Source: Cheilinus undulatus
Taxonomy: Eukaryota; Chordata; Actinopteri; Labriformes; Labridae
Reading direction: 5' to 3'
Assembly: GCF_018320785.1 (NCBI RefSeq)
Contig: NC_054865.1
Location: 37,510,398-37,574,397 of the forward strand
DNA: 64,000 nucleotides
Part shown: piece after piece, positions 10,305-22,739 of the stretch
Layout of the letters: every line of letters begins with the position of its first letter
How positions within the stretch are numbered: position 1 is the first letter of the stretch
Notes under the pieces: generated by a model
The model's input: the letters and a program-made list of their open reading frames with translations, nothing else
What the model was told of the DNA's origin: nothing
Database searches by the model: none
Made by a program: the position numbers and the translations under genes

Positions 10305-12065
10305 CAGTGCTCTCCGAACTCCTACAGCCAGACTTTTCAGCAGCTCCACCTCAGTGAGCAGAGGAGGAGTTCATCCTGAGTATTACGTCTCTTAACAAGC
10401 ATGACTCTGGGGTTTGGAGGACTCTTGAGATGAAGGAGAGCAGCACTAAAGAAATCCCTGGGTTTGATTTAAAAAAGAATGAGGACATTTGAAACTGTGC
10501 AAACTTTTCCATAAGCAATGAAAAACATGGTTGGTAATACAGTGGTACAAGAAGTTTAATTTTGTTGAGCTGTCTTTACCTGCTGTTGACTGTATAAAAG
10601 TACAGAACCTCTAAAATGACATGCACACTGTCTGTGTGAGGGAGTAGGGTGTCCAAAGCAGTTTATCTGTTTCATTTTAATTTTCTGACTTGACTGGTAA
10701 AATACCAACAGAAATCTTTAAAATAGAGTAATGAGCTTATATTTGTCAACTGTTGTGAATGATTTTTTTTACTAGACTGCATCAAAAACATTTGAAAAAG
10801 TTACTGTAAGAGACCATTTTTAAGATTTTATATTCCCGCATTAACAGCTAAAGAGCCACTATAATTTAAACAAGGAAAACCCAATTATGGAGTATATTCA
10901 TGCCCTAAATGGAACTATCAGATTAAAATACGAGTATGTACGCAGACATGTAAAAATATAATTTCAGATCCTAATGTGGCCAGAAAATTAATATATTTGA
11001 ACAAAAATGCTCCCATGAGTTTTTGTAAAAATGACTTTGCTTTCTTTAAGACTACGGCTGCTGCTTCAGATTTTCTACTGTAGGAAACGCGTGCTCTGCC
11101 TGAAAAGACAACAGGTACAGAACTACAGACATGGGCCACATTATGGATACTCTGCAGCTGTTTTCCAGCTGTTTGACTTTAATGCTTTCATAAAGGCCAC
11201 AAGTTCTTACAAATAGAGAATGGTAATGAACATTTGGCCCATCTTCATCACCACTTAAGTCCCACTGATGCTTGTGAAATGGGAGTTGTTTGCATAAATG
11301 TGACTCACAAGTTATTAATTTGCTTTCAAAGTTTAATTGGCGTTTAGTTTTGTTTTTCATGCACTGAATGTGTATGTGACATGTATTTATGAGTTGATCA
11401 TTATTGATCAGGATTTTTAATTAGTTTAAAGAAATAGTTCTGTTGTCAAGAAGCTATCCATTACAGTGTTGGCATTTATTCTAGTGTCTTGTGTCAAGTG
11501 TTTGGTGTAAACAGTTTATGGATTTGTTAAATTAGGTTTGTTATGTTGAGGACTTTATCATGAAAAGGGATACTCTGTTGGCTGGTTAGAGCTGAGCCTG
11601 ATTTTAGCAGTTACCTCTGAAAGATTTACATTCAGTTGACTTCATCGTACTTGGCACCAGATGTGTAATTGGTCCTTAATTTTGAAATCTTAATTGCATG
11701 GCATATTTTCCCCCTAAATGACCATTTCTTTGCTACTGCAATGCTTTTCAGGATGCTTTTGTTTCCAAGTTATGACGTGGTTTGGCAAAGTATTTTCCCT
11801 ACAGAGGGAGGCTTCTGTTGAGTCCAGTGTAATGACATGTCTGCCTTATTATGGTTTTACTTTTTAAAATTTAGACAGGAAAGATTTTCATTTTTTTCCA
11901 AGTATATTTTGTTTTCTGTGTGCCAAGTGACTCTTTGAGAGAATACTGCATCATATTTTGCACAATATGTAGAGTGTTACTGCGGTCGCTTGCTGCTGGA
12001 TCAAATACAGTAATTTGACAAAACCTATACACCTCAGTTCAAGACAATAAAACAGTTCAGACCTT
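10305..12065 (+). other. nucb2: nucb2 3' untranslated region
   Basis: This region follows the TAA at 10302-10304 in the same exon, with no acceptor needed. It is AT-rich, without significant ORFs. An AATAAA hexamer at 12046-12051, followed by 'cagtgtgtaatag', is the best polyadenylation signal and would give a 3' UTR of about 1.75 kb. Earlier cleavage sites are possible. The transcript end is inferred from sequence alone. Confidence 0.55.
12046..12051 (+). terminator. Candidate polyadenylation signal of nucb2
   Basis: A canonical AATAAA with a GT-rich stretch ('cagtgtgtaa') about 20 bp downstream. It is the last such signal before the convergent caprin1 3' end. Confidence 0.5.
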
Positions 12066-12584
12066 TCAGTGTGTAATAGATTGGATCTCTTACTGAATGA
12101 TGCATCACTTTTACACCATAGTGAAACACGAGCTCTGGGTATAGTAAATTAAAACAATTGAGAAATACAAACCTTTTGCTCTTTCTGTTAAAACAGTCCA
12201 TCGAAATGGACTAGATAGTATGGTTTCACTTTAACATTCTCTTGTCGTCCTTATGAAGTTTGTACTTGTGTTTCATCTTTAAACAAATGGTTGTCACTTT
12301 TCCTTGAAAAATGTGAATGCAACATCTTTTAAAAAGCAAAAATGTATACCTGACTGCCATCAACTCATGATTCTATAAATTTATACAAACACCAGACTGA
12401 GGAGCTTAGTTCAACTAAAAGCAGACATCTAACAGGAACATAACAGGCTACTAGAGTGCATTTCTGATGAGACTGTGGGCATCATCCACCTCACTGGATG
12501 ATTAGCTAACAACTAAGCAGTGAAACTGTACAAAATAACCCACTGTGAACACACTTAAGCAGGAAACTAGCATCATTAAACAGA

Positions 12585-13079
12585 AGGTAGTAGAACACAA
12601 CTTTATTGAAACAGTCTCAACCAATAACATCAGCGTACAAAGAGGTCGGGGCCAAGGAGATGACGGGTAAGAACAAAAGAACATTTAATGCCTTTATGTA
12701 AAGTGGAGAAAGTGTCTGACAGCACAGGGCAGAAGAAAATCATTTTCATGGAATCAGATCGACAGTGGCAGGGTATTTTTTGCATTTATTTTGTACAAAA
12801 AATAAATTAATGAAATCTTTCAAGTTTACAGGAATATCTATATGTTTTATATCACACAGACTTGCTGATAATCCTACATGTGGTGAAGTTCAGCATTTTG
12901 TGTTAAAACAATTAGAGGATCTAGACAGACCGAAGCAGGCTGACTCTGATAAGTAGGCCAGGATTTAAAAAAATAAGATTACCAATGAGAAACAAAACAT
13001 TAAAAAAGTGAGCTGGGGAGAACACATTCAAAAATCCTGAATGTTAGACGTGGCGCGACTTAATGGTCCTTTGGATCCT
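12585..13079 (-). other. caprin1: caprin1 3' untranslated region
   Basis: This lies downstream (minus strand) of the TGA at 13080-13082. Minus-strand AATAAA hexamers are at 12785-12790 and 12602-12607. The latter is followed by a GT-rich 'ttgtgttctact' and is the likely distal end. The UTR would be about 0.3-0.5 kb. The nucb2 end lies only about 0.5 kb further left, so the genes are tail-to-tail. Confidence 0.5.
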
Positions 13080-16000
13080 TCAGGATCGCATTGCTTGAGT
13101 GTTTCCTCGAGACAAACCTCGAGGTCCTTGGGCAGCTCCGCGTTTGTAGTTTTGCTGATATCCCTCCTTGAATGGCAATATAAAAAAAAAGTGTAATTGT
13201 CAGCAATATTTAAGAAACAGCAGGATTTTATTGTAACTAGCTATCCTTTAAAAGTAGAGAAGGTAAAAACAGATGATAACTTTCTATATGAGCTTACATA
13301 CCTAGAGTAAACACCCACTTACCCGTTGGTAGGTGTTGTTGGAATAGTCTCGAGATGTGTTGAACTGGGTTTGACCATAACCACTGCTGGGAGCATTTGA
13401 GAAAGGAGGGCGATACGAGTCATATCCCCCTGATGACAAAGTATATTTAAATCATCAGTGAATAAATAGAATATTACTACAATAAACTATGTGAATAGGT
13501 AGAGTCACAATTTGTCCAATGAATGGTCAAAGTGTGAATCACATTTCGATGTTGTTACCTCTAAATCCATTGGACGAGCCCCTGTATCCATTCATCATGC
13601 CACGGGCGTTCCTGGGTCCCCCTCTGGGCACAGCCCTGCCGTTGTAAAACGACTGTCCCGACTGTCCAAACCCTGCTCCTGGAGAGGACTCTTCATGGCC
13701 TCCTGCTGAGGGCAGAACATGGTCTTGAGGCTGAAATCCACCGACGACTAGACAAAAGCAAATAAGGAATGACGTTGACTTTAAAAACACAATTTTCAGC
13801 TAGAAAGGTTGCAGCTTTACTGACATGCTGAGTGACTCCTATTTCAACTTAATAGTAACCAGAGGAGGATCTTTTCATGCATCGATGCAAACCTGACTGT
13901 AATGTTTCCTGTGGGATGTCTGGTTGCTCGACAGAACTGTCTGACTGGCTGCTAAAGCCCGGTCCATAGCCTCCAGGGAACTGGCTGGGCTGCTTCAGAG
14001 GATCTGTTTGGCCATCACCAGTTGGAGGCACAGGTGCGTTCATGTTAAATACCTAAAAAGTAATGAAAGGTTTCTGTATTTCATTCTCTATCAAAACATC
14101 CCAGCCGTTATTTCTCTGGAATATCCTAGGAGAAAGGTTTGCAGTAAGTTAAGGAAATGATGGGTCATATCAAGCCAGTATTTTTCTCTGTGGCCTTTAA
14201 ATTCCTCGTTTGCCTTCCAAACAAATATGAACGTCTGTGATTGTATTAAGATGTATCAAGTAAGTCCAAACATGTTTTCTGCCTAATCTTCAATTGGACC
14301 CATGTAGAAAGCGTACCGCTTGCACTGACTGGAAGGGTGCTGCGTTGACATTGATGCCTCCGGTATGAGAGGGTTTGGAGACAGGTGGGAAGGCAGAGGA
14401 CAGGGGACATGGGGCTGGGGACGGCTCAGATGATAGAGACATTGCAGCCTGAGGAGGGAGGGAGGAAGGAGGGGATTTAGACAGCAAGGAAACAAGGATT
14501 GTTGAAAAGGAAGAAGGAAAGAAGGGGGTGTCTGATGATCCAACCAAGCATTTAGCTTTAAATCAAATTCAGATCAATCCACTATTTCTCAGTAATGCAC
14601 AGTAGAAAAAATTATGACTTAATCATAAAAACCCAGCAGTTCTCTTGCATTTCAAACCTAAAGAGCCACATCTAAACATCCACTTCCGGATGTACTACTA
14701 GTCTCCTTACTTGTGAGGATTCCTGTGGTCCAGACACTGCACTTGTTTGTGGAAGTCTGGATTCTGGGAGGGCTGTTTGGAGGAAAATTAGAACACCTCA
14801 ATAACAAACAATCATCATCTTTGAGAATATTATATCCTTAATACAGTGAGGTTGCTCAAATCTTCAAGTCAAATTTGCTGTCAACTCACTTGGGGGGCAG
14901 CCCATCTGCTGCAGGTCTACAGTCTGCACAGGCTTCATTGGCTGGGCAGATACAATGGCGGGGTCAAGAGCCTGGCCATCAAACTCCAGCACAGAATCCT
15001 GGAAAAACCAAACAAGAGGAAATGTATCTCCAGGCCATAGATATGGAGTAAAGAGCACAATTTTGAAAAAAAAAAAAATGGTAAAGTAAGATTTTGGATG
15101 AGTCAATCTGATTTGAATTGAATTGTTTTTTTTTAAATATACTTTCTATATAAGAATTTCATGTTAGTCTTAGGAGGTAAAACTATTGTGCTCTTAAAAA
15201 AATACGGTACACTTTCAGCAGAAATAGTAATGGACTGAACACTACAGTACATATTGGTCTTTTTCTTACCTGCATGAAGTTGTATGTCCCCTGCATCTGG
15301 GCCATGAGGTCCTGCACAGCCTGCTTTCTTACCACTGGGTCACAGACCGGAGTGGGAGCGACATGATTCACAGTAACGGTTGGTTCTGCAGCCACATGGG
15401 CAGGTACCTGGTGCTGGAGGGAGTTCACCATCTGTTAAACACAGGGACACATTTGATAAGCCCATTAGAATGGATGCAAACACAAGGAAGTGAATATATG
15501 CATGGTAGAGATTATTGCAGCATACCTGAGCCTCTGCTGTCCACTCCTCTACTTGGTCTTTGTTTGGACTGCTGTATGAAGTTTCTGGAATGAACTGTCT
15601 GTTTATGAACTGCAAGATAAGACAAAATTTTTACAGTATAACACAACAAATATGGCTCCCACCCTAAGCTTTTGTCATTTAGTAGAAAGATGAAATAGTC
15701 TTAATCTCACCTCTGTTGTTTCTACTTGAACTGGCTCGGCTGTTACTTCTGCAGAAAAGAAACAAATTCATCAATGATTCTTTCTCAAATAAATCGCTAA
15801 TAAATATATCTGCTAATTTGTTGTTAGTTACCAGGTTCTGATGGCTGCACCCCAGACTTAGACTCAGCCACCAAAGTCTGCTCCTCACACTCCTCTTCTT
15901 CCTCACATGTCCCATTCTGATGACTCTGTGCTCTGTCAAAGTAACCACTCTGCAGCACTTTGTCCAGAGTTTCTTTCAGTGACTTGTCTGAAACAAAGAC

Positions 16001-19000
16001 AGCCCAACAAGTCACAAAAGAGACACAGCTACATAGTTAACAGGAATTTAAAGACCGTGTTTGTGTGGAGAGGATCTACAGCAGTGGAGATACATACATG
16101 TGGTCCCTGCCACAGCCTTGTCTCTGCCTTCAAGCAGTTCCCACAAGTGCAGTGATGCCTCTTCATATTGGCTGGTCAACCTGTAAAATTAACAACAGGG
16201 TAAATAAACAACTTAGCTTAAATTTCAATAGCTGTACTTTGTACTGTAACTGATGCATTTAACTAGGGATGTCCTGATTAAGTTTTTTTTATGCAATATC
16301 GATCAACTGTGTGTGAGCCTGGCTGAAGCAGTTCGTCTCTCTAATTAGCTTTGTAGTGTGGATAAATGGACCCTGATAAAACTACCACAAACTTCATCTT
16401 AATTCCATCAACAACATACAGTAATAACACACCAATAGAACAGTATTAAAACGTGCCGAGGAAGAACGCAACAAGCATCCCTCAGTAAGGACAACTGAAT
16501 TAAACAATGTGTGAATTCTTTTTCTTTTATCTATGTGAATTGATCAACAGTTTTTAACAGACAAAAAAATATTTAGCCTGTTTAATAGGCTTAACAACTC
16601 ATACCAGTCTAAGAAAATTACCTCAGATATGTTATGCGACTGATAAACTTATTCATATTCCCAAGAAAACAAATTTCAGCTTCAAGCAAATGTATTTATT
16701 CAAGTTTCTCACCAGAACCTAAAATTCTTTCCTTGAAGTTAAATCTGAAGACATCATGATTTTTTAATTACCTTAATATATTAGTTGTTTTACTGGCCTC
16801 ACTTTAAACACATGAAAATGTAGCATTAAGTGACCTTGTTTAATTAGTTGACTGGCTGTTATTGTGCCAGCTTAGACATGAATTAAGTTAATACAGTATG
16901 TTTATAAAGCAGTCTGAATCTAAATCTAACCAACAGGAGTCACAACAAACTTTGAAGGACATCATATCTGCCTAAAGTGAATCAGGATGACTGGCCTGTA
17001 GACTGTACAACAGCAGCACATAAGTTAATAGAGTTGTTTTCAAGCCAACAGCTGAAGGTTCTGCATGTCAGATAGATTTGATTCACAGTGCTGATGTATT
17101 TTCAACTTATTTCTATTCCCACAATTCAATTATATAATTACACTACACATCCTGCTACTCTCAACCACAATATTAACCCCAGGTGATCAAATTGGAGACT
17201 CCAAGCATTAATTCCCATCTACCTGTCATGTGACTTAATAAAAATCAGCTGATAATCATCATTTCCCAATCAATCAGGATAGGGTTAGGGTCCCTACAGT
17301 TACATTTGTGTATAACTTATTCACGAGTAAATATTTGTGGCACTGAAAATCAAAGTTACTCTAAAACAAACCTAACGTCATAGCTCCTGTCAGGTCCAAC
17401 TAGTTTGTAAAACTCGTCAAGTGATGTGAGGTCAGCGTCAGTGAGCAGAGGGGACCCAGTGGCATCCGGCCGTTTGAGGTCCTGCCTGACACTGTCATCT
17501 CCCAACTGGTCCAATAAAAACTGAAGTTCCAAAACAGTCTTCAGCCTCCGCTGCTCCATCTCCTCCCGCTGCAACTGTTCCCTTCTTGCAGACTTCTTAA
17601 CTGCCTTTTGAACCTGAAGATACAAACACAGTCAGGCTAGTCTGGATGGAAATACATCAGAGCTCTTTTAAGTTTACATAGTCCTACCACAGACATCATT
17701 GATCTTATGAAATCTAAAATGTCAATGTGCACAGCCTAAAACCATCAGTGATCAATTCCAGTCTGTCTAAATTAAACTCTAGTATTTCAAGCTTCTCTGA
17801 AATGGTCTGAATAATTATTTTTATGTTGTCATAACCCATATCTTATCTAGCCTTTGTCCCATAGTGTGCTATTAATTACAATAAATTATAGTAACTATGT
17901 TTTGATATGTGTAGTCAAGATTCTTATATAGAATAGTCTTCTAAAAGAAGACCTGCAACAGAGGATGAATTTAAAAAGGTTTCTGATGCTGTATTCAAAC
18001 AATGTCATAGCAGAACAGAGCAAAATTTTATAACATTTAAATGACACTAAATCCTTAATGATCACCTCTTGGCCCAATGCAAGAAAGCTTTTCTGCAATT
18101 CTCGAGCAAACTCGAGGTTGTTGATGATCTCTTGATACTTCGTCAAAGCCTCCTTCAGATAAGAATACAAATTAAGGTTATTTTCATTCGACAAGATACA
18201 GTTACACATGAAGATGCACTGATTTCCTACATCGCTCATAACTGTGATTTTGATACAGATATAAAAAATGAAGGTGTTTTTGAATTTACATTGCAGCAGT
18301 CTGAAAAATCCAACAAAAAGTAGCTTTTCTTACCAACTGATCCTGATTCAGACTTTCTCCCTTGTTCTTCTTTGCCTGGTAGTCATCCAGTTTAGACTGA
18401 AAATAACACAAGAAAACTGCAATTAGTTTGAAATAATATACACAACAATAGACATAAAAAAACATCCTTTCACAGAAGATACTGATCACTCAAATGATAG
18501 GGAAGCTTTAATTATCACCATGGTTTTAAATGCAAAGATGGAGCCATGTAACAAGGATACATCACTAGCCAACACAAGCTATAGTGGTATGAATAAACCA
18601 CATACAACACTGACAAAAACAATCAATCACTGACAGTGCTATACTGTTTCCCATAACCTCCTGAGACCTGAGCAGTTTGGAATGCATTTCGAGTTTCTTC
18701 CACTTATTTGGGTCGAGCAGGACCCGATAGGTTTCAATGCTCAGCCTTGTCTTTGAAAAGAAATTAAATTTGGCAAAAGAAATATGTCCAATAGCAACAC
18801 AAATTCTCTAAAATTTCAAAGAAGCTACCTAAATTTCTGTGAAAAATAAAAAATATTTTTTTAAAGTTTCTCATAAAAAGTACCCAAAAATTTCTTCAAA
18901 TATTTCTCAAATTTGTCAGTGGAACCATTTCATGAAGTTTAAACATTCTAATAACTCCTGAAAAAAAACAAATCTCAAAGCAATTCCCCCTAAAATTTCA

Positions 19001-19317
19001 TAGCAAATTCCCAAATTGACCTCCTAATAAATTCCCATAAATTTCCACATAAAAATAAGGACATTTCAAAGGACATCGTCTTCCCCAACTGCAATTAAAT
19101 TCCCCAAATCAACAAATATACTTCCCAAGCTTCCTTTAACATGCCAAAAAAATTAAAGCACCCCCCCAAAAAAACTTAGATTAAATTCCCCAAAATTGCC
19201 AATACATTTCTCAAAATTGTATGAAAATGCCTGAAAAATAAAAAAAAAAATATATAAAAAAATTCCTAATACATATATATATACATATATATACATATAT
19301 ATATATGTATATATATG

Positions 19318-19350
<33 letters not shown>

Positions 19351-19373
19351 ATATACACATATATATATACATA

Positions 19374-19406
<33 letters not shown>

Positions 19407-19436
19407 GTATATGTATATGTATATATATACATATAC

Positions 19437-19484
<48 letters not shown>

Positions 19485-20115
19485 CACAGCAAAAAAAACT
19501 TCCAATGAAACTCTTCAAGGACACAAATATTTCCAAAAATTTCCCTGAAAGTACTCGAAAATTTCAAAGATTTATTCCCCTAAAACATCCATAAATATAC
19601 CTGAAAATTTAGCATTTGCCTCCAGTATTTCAAGCAAATTTCTCAAACCTTAATTAAATTCCAGACAGTTATTTCAAATATTGTAATAGTTGAAATTATT
19701 ACTGCATTGTAGAAAGTCAGAATGCAATGTCCTCATATGTATGTAGGGTCTTAGGAGGTTAACATTCAAAATACTCTCAATGTTGTCAATGTTGTCTTCC
19801 AAATCAGAAACGTGGATAATTACGTCATGTCGATACCATGGAAAGGGTCATTAAAACAATTTTTTTTTTTTCCATCATCATGGAGGGGTACCTAATTGCT
19901 TCTGCACATGTCAAAGCACTTTGTAAACCCATGTTTTTACAAGTGCTATACAAATAAAGTTATTATTATATTATTATTACCTTCTTCTTTTCCATGTTGC
20001 GAACCTTCTTGTCCACAACAGTGAGAACCTGCTTCATGGTCTCACAATGACTTCCATTTCCCAGGTCTGGAACAGCAGACTGGACAGCACTGTTGCCAAC
20101 CATTGCTGAAGGCAT
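13080..20115 (-). CDS. caprin1: Caprin-1, cell-cycle-associated RNA-binding protein
   Basis: Binds mRNA and partners such as G3BP and FMRP in stress and neuronal granules; regulates translation. Coding exons in transcript order: 20115-19981, 18396-18334, 18152-18066, 17613-17372, 16180-16098, 15987-15832, 15748-15711, 15609-15526, 15431-15270, 14998-14890, 14772-14711, 14448-14317, 14052-13893, 13747-13559, 13429-13323, 13166-13080. All junctions are GT-AG and the total is 1896 nt (631 aa; human 709). The N-terminal half (about 25-200) is the helical homology region, with [13 protein letters not shown] and [17 protein letters not shown]. The G3BP-binding motif is YNFMQDSVLEF (346-356), split by an intron, followed by [18 protein letters not shown] and FNMNAPVPP precede an RG-rich C-terminus ([22 protein letters not shown]). 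The protein ends RGNTQAMRS, unlike the longer human end. The ATG directly follows the acceptor 'ctctctaaag'. Paralogue a or b is unresolved. Confidence 0.95.
16255..17371. other. caprin1 intron, no clear feature
   Basis: Intron between exons 17613-17372 and 16180-16098. It begins near a degraded copy of a dispersed fish repeat ('actagggatgtcctgatt' then 'caatatcgatcaac', about 16262-16310). The rest is AT-rich with nothing recognisable. Confidence 0.4.
18657..19758. mobile_element. TTAA-type MITE-like element, about 1.1 kb, in caprin1 intron
   Basis: The left end reads CCTCCTGAGACCTGAGC and the right end, on the other strand, CCTCCTAAGACCCTAC, giving inverted termini of about 12 bp. The flank is TTAA on the right (19759-19762) and ATAA on the left (18653-18656), which fits a piggyBac-like insertion with one changed base. 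The interior has no ORF. It consists of degenerate, self-similar short units ('aaatttcccc', 'caaatttctc') and a large TA/TACA microsatellite. The family assignment rests on termini and target only. Confidence 0.5.
19265..19482. repeat. Complex (TATATG/TATACA)n microsatellite
   Basis: About 215 bp of alternating purine-pyrimidine sequence (TA with interspersed TG/CA) inside the TTAA-flanked element. It produces spurious open frames of Tyr-Ile repeats on both strands. The sequence is nearly self-complementary and could form cruciform or Z-DNA; that is inference. Confidence 0.9.
19900..19979 (+). mobile_element. L2-type LINE 3' tail
   Basis: 'aaagcactttgtaaacccatg' is followed by 'agtgctatacaaataaagtt' and (ATT)n, the characteristic end of fish L2 LINEs. 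Only about 80 bp remain. The ATT tail abuts the donor of the first coding exon of caprin1 at 19980/19981. Confidence 0.65.
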
Positions 20116-20309
20116 CTTTAGAGAGACAATGATTGATAAAAACAAAATATTAAAACTTCGAGAATATCTGAAGTAACAGATGAAGGTAAAAGTTGCTACA
20201 TTTACAAGAAAAAGAAGAAACTCTGCAAAGTTAGTAGTGCTTTTGTAAAATCTGCATGACATTCACCAGTAAACTGCAGAAAAACAAGGGTTTTATCTGG
20301 CAGTGTGTA

Positions 20310-20530
20310 CTGCTGAGACCTATATTATTGGCCTGATAGCGATATTGACAGATATTAGCATTGGCAGATATCAAAATTTCAGCTTATATTTAACCTATCA
20401 GTTGAAGTCTTTTTCTTTGTTCATCCTTCATCTCTTTGAACTTAAAGTGTCTTCTAAGGCGTTTTGGGACCTGAAATACACATTTAAATATCAATAAAGG
20501 CAAAAATCCAATATCACACATTCCTAACCT
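20310..20530. repeat. Degenerate teleost dispersed repeat ('cgatattgaca' type)
   Basis: The phrases 'tattggcctgatagcgatat', 'gcattggcagatatc' and 'caatatcacacattcctaacc' resemble a repeat common in fish genomes with 'GGCCTGACCGATAT' ends. Similar pieces lie near 48025-48150 and 62187-62400. The class is not certain. This copy lies in the 5' UTR intron of caprin1. Confidence 0.35.
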
Positions 20531-22054
20531 TTAAACAAATCAATAAAATATTACATTTCTACAAAATCTGATCTCTTATCAAACAGACCTCCACCTGCCA
20601 TGACATGAGCTGACAAGGCAGGTTAGCCAATAGCCACTCAATAAGTTACTGATCACTAGGTAGATACTCTCAAGTCAGGTTGGTACAATGGATTACTAAA
20701 AGACAGAGTTAAAGATACAATTATGAGATAAACATATCTACTGGGTTAATGTACGTGTGTTCATGGGAATGACAGAGATGGACTGGGCAATTATTAATCT
20801 TTATAAATCTTACTTTGACTCTAAAAGGCATCTTTCTTTTCTATTAATGTTCTATTTCAAATTCAAATGTCATTACTAATTATTCCAATTAAGGGCTGCA
20901 AGATTTTGGAAAAAAGAAAAAAAAACATTGCTATTATTCTGGCTCGTATTGCAAATGTGATATGAATTGTTGTATTGAGGATCATTCATTTCTATTTCAT
21001 TGTTACTTTTAATGAGAGAACATACACTAAAAAAGTAAAGTAGAATTTTCAGCACACTATTCCAGAAAAACCTGACGCTTGAATGTTTGCATGATATGTA
21101 AAGTATAACACCTCAGAGGAAATATTTGTGGTATTTTGACACCCTTTGCACCTTCTCCGATTTGAAAACTGCAATAGGCCGTATTGCCAGTTGATCTAAA
21201 TTTCACTTCAGTGCCCATTACTCATGTCACTACCAGTGATGATGCTCTCAAACAACGGTGACATTTTTTTTACTGTTAAGGTTACTTCACCAATTAAAAC
21301 ACACTTTGTTCAGGAATGAGACAATAAAGCTGGACCAAGACCCATAACCCTGACTGGGCCGGGGGAGGTGGTACCGACGTGATTATGCATATCAGCCAGT
21401 CTTTGATTCGGGCTAGGGAGCAAACAAAAGCGATGATGGTTACCCCCAAAGCATAACAGACACACTAATCACTAACACGCAAGCCTTGCTTGTGTGTTAT
21501 CCATGGACATTGGGCTGTTCAAAACTAAACAGTTAATTTTACAGAGGAAGTTAACACGAGTTAAAATGTCGGCCTTGTAGTCAAAGTTAAAAAACCTTAG
21601 CTCACTTGAAGGTACCGGCTAAGCCTACTGACAGATGCTAGCAATAACTGACTAACGGAAAGTCGGGTAACATCAGACAGTGAAGGAAACTCAGCTCCTA
21701 AGCTTCGTTAGCAAACTAGCCTTTTACTCCTTCAATATAGACGTTAGCTTGCTTCAACAAATCAATTTAATAAGCGGCGAACACAAGTCCTAATCTCCTT
21801 GTCCTATTGTTAGCTTTGACGCTAGCCTTCTCGCTAACATTATACGGCTAATGCAACCGGATGTCGGTTAACACACATTCAGTAAGCACGGTCAGCCTAG
21901 GTTAATGTAGACGAATCCCCATTTTTAACGTTTATAACAGAAAAAGACGAAAACCGTTTCAGGACGCGGCGACTCGTCACCCCGAGTAAAGATGACTATT
22001 ATTTAACACAAAGGTTGCACACACAATTTGTTGGTGTTGATACAGATCTCATAC
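20531..22054. other. First (5' UTR) intron of caprin1
   Basis: Intron between the inferred non-coding exon (22055 and up) and the ATG exon. The half nearer the promoter (21360-22050) is less AT-rich and repeat-free, and includes 'ggccgggggaggtgg' near 21357 and CpG-containing stretches. Intronic regulatory elements are plausible but not shown. Confidence 0.4.
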
Positions 22055-22230
22055 CTTTATACTCTTTGTCTTCAAAGAGATTTTCACGCTCGTATTTGAT
22101 GTAAGCTGTATAAGAGCCGTCTGTATCTTATACTTTCAGTGGTATTTTTCTAGAAGGATGCTCAGGCTCTCACCAGCCAATGGCTCACTAGCAGCTGAGC
22201 TAACGGTAGCGGCTACAAGGACCCCTGTGA
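22055..22230 (-). promoter_or_regulatory. caprin1: caprin1 non-coding first exon and promoter
   Basis: On the minus strand a strong donor 'ATAAAG|gtatgag' lies at 22055/22054. It pairs with the acceptor directly before the ATG at 20115. Upstream is a CCAAT-type motif ('agccattggct' on the minus strand; 'agccaatggct' near 22176 on the plus strand). The transcription start is not resolved, so the exon's outer limit is approximate. Confidence 0.45.
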
Positions 22231-22735
22231 TGACCTTAAGATGCCTGACAGTAATACACTTCTCAAAAAAGTTTGGAAACGTGTTAATTATTTCTCCCCT
22301 TTAATAGTACTAATTGGTATCATATTTTATATCGTTGGAAAGCCCGATTAGTCACCTTTACAACGAGGTATAACTTGTAAGGATCGTGCGTTCATGGAAT
22401 GAGCAACACAGCTAAACGTGTGGGTAGCGCCCCAAAAAATGTGCCAAAATCCCCTGTAACTTCTTATTTTAATAATTCTTCAACAATGATGACAGGATGT
22501 CTGGGACTGGATTAAAAATATATATATATATAAACATCTTAACAAATGCACTTACTATAGAAGCTATCTGTAATTTTCTGTATTTCTTTTGACCTAGTAA
22601 TCTAATATATATATATATATATTTTTCTTTTGGTAGACTTATAATGCTTATTGTTTTTTAGTTCTGTTAAATGTTATTTAGTTATAGCTGTGATATTTAA
22701 GCATAGAAACGAAATGGAACCATTGCCACATGCCT
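22231..22735. other. Intergenic DNA upstream of caprin1
   Basis: No ORF or splice-flanked exon. Short (TA)n runs lie near 22516-22535 and 22604-22622. Nothing else is recognised. Confidence 0.4.
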
Positions 22736-22739
22736 AATC

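Noticed and set aside
10090..10349. Minus-strand ORFs of 70 and 71 codons
   Set aside because: Antisense shadows of the last coding exon of nucb2, caused by its biased Gln/Pro/His codons.
13512..13790. Plus-strand ORF overlapping caprin1 (13512-13709)
   Set aside because: Shadow of the RG-rich caprin1 exon 13747-13559, which is read on the minus strand with valid splice sites.
19153..19567. Long open frames on both strands (up to 127 codons)
   Set aside because: They are Tyr-Ile-Met-Cys repeats produced by the TA/TACA microsatellite, with no protein character.
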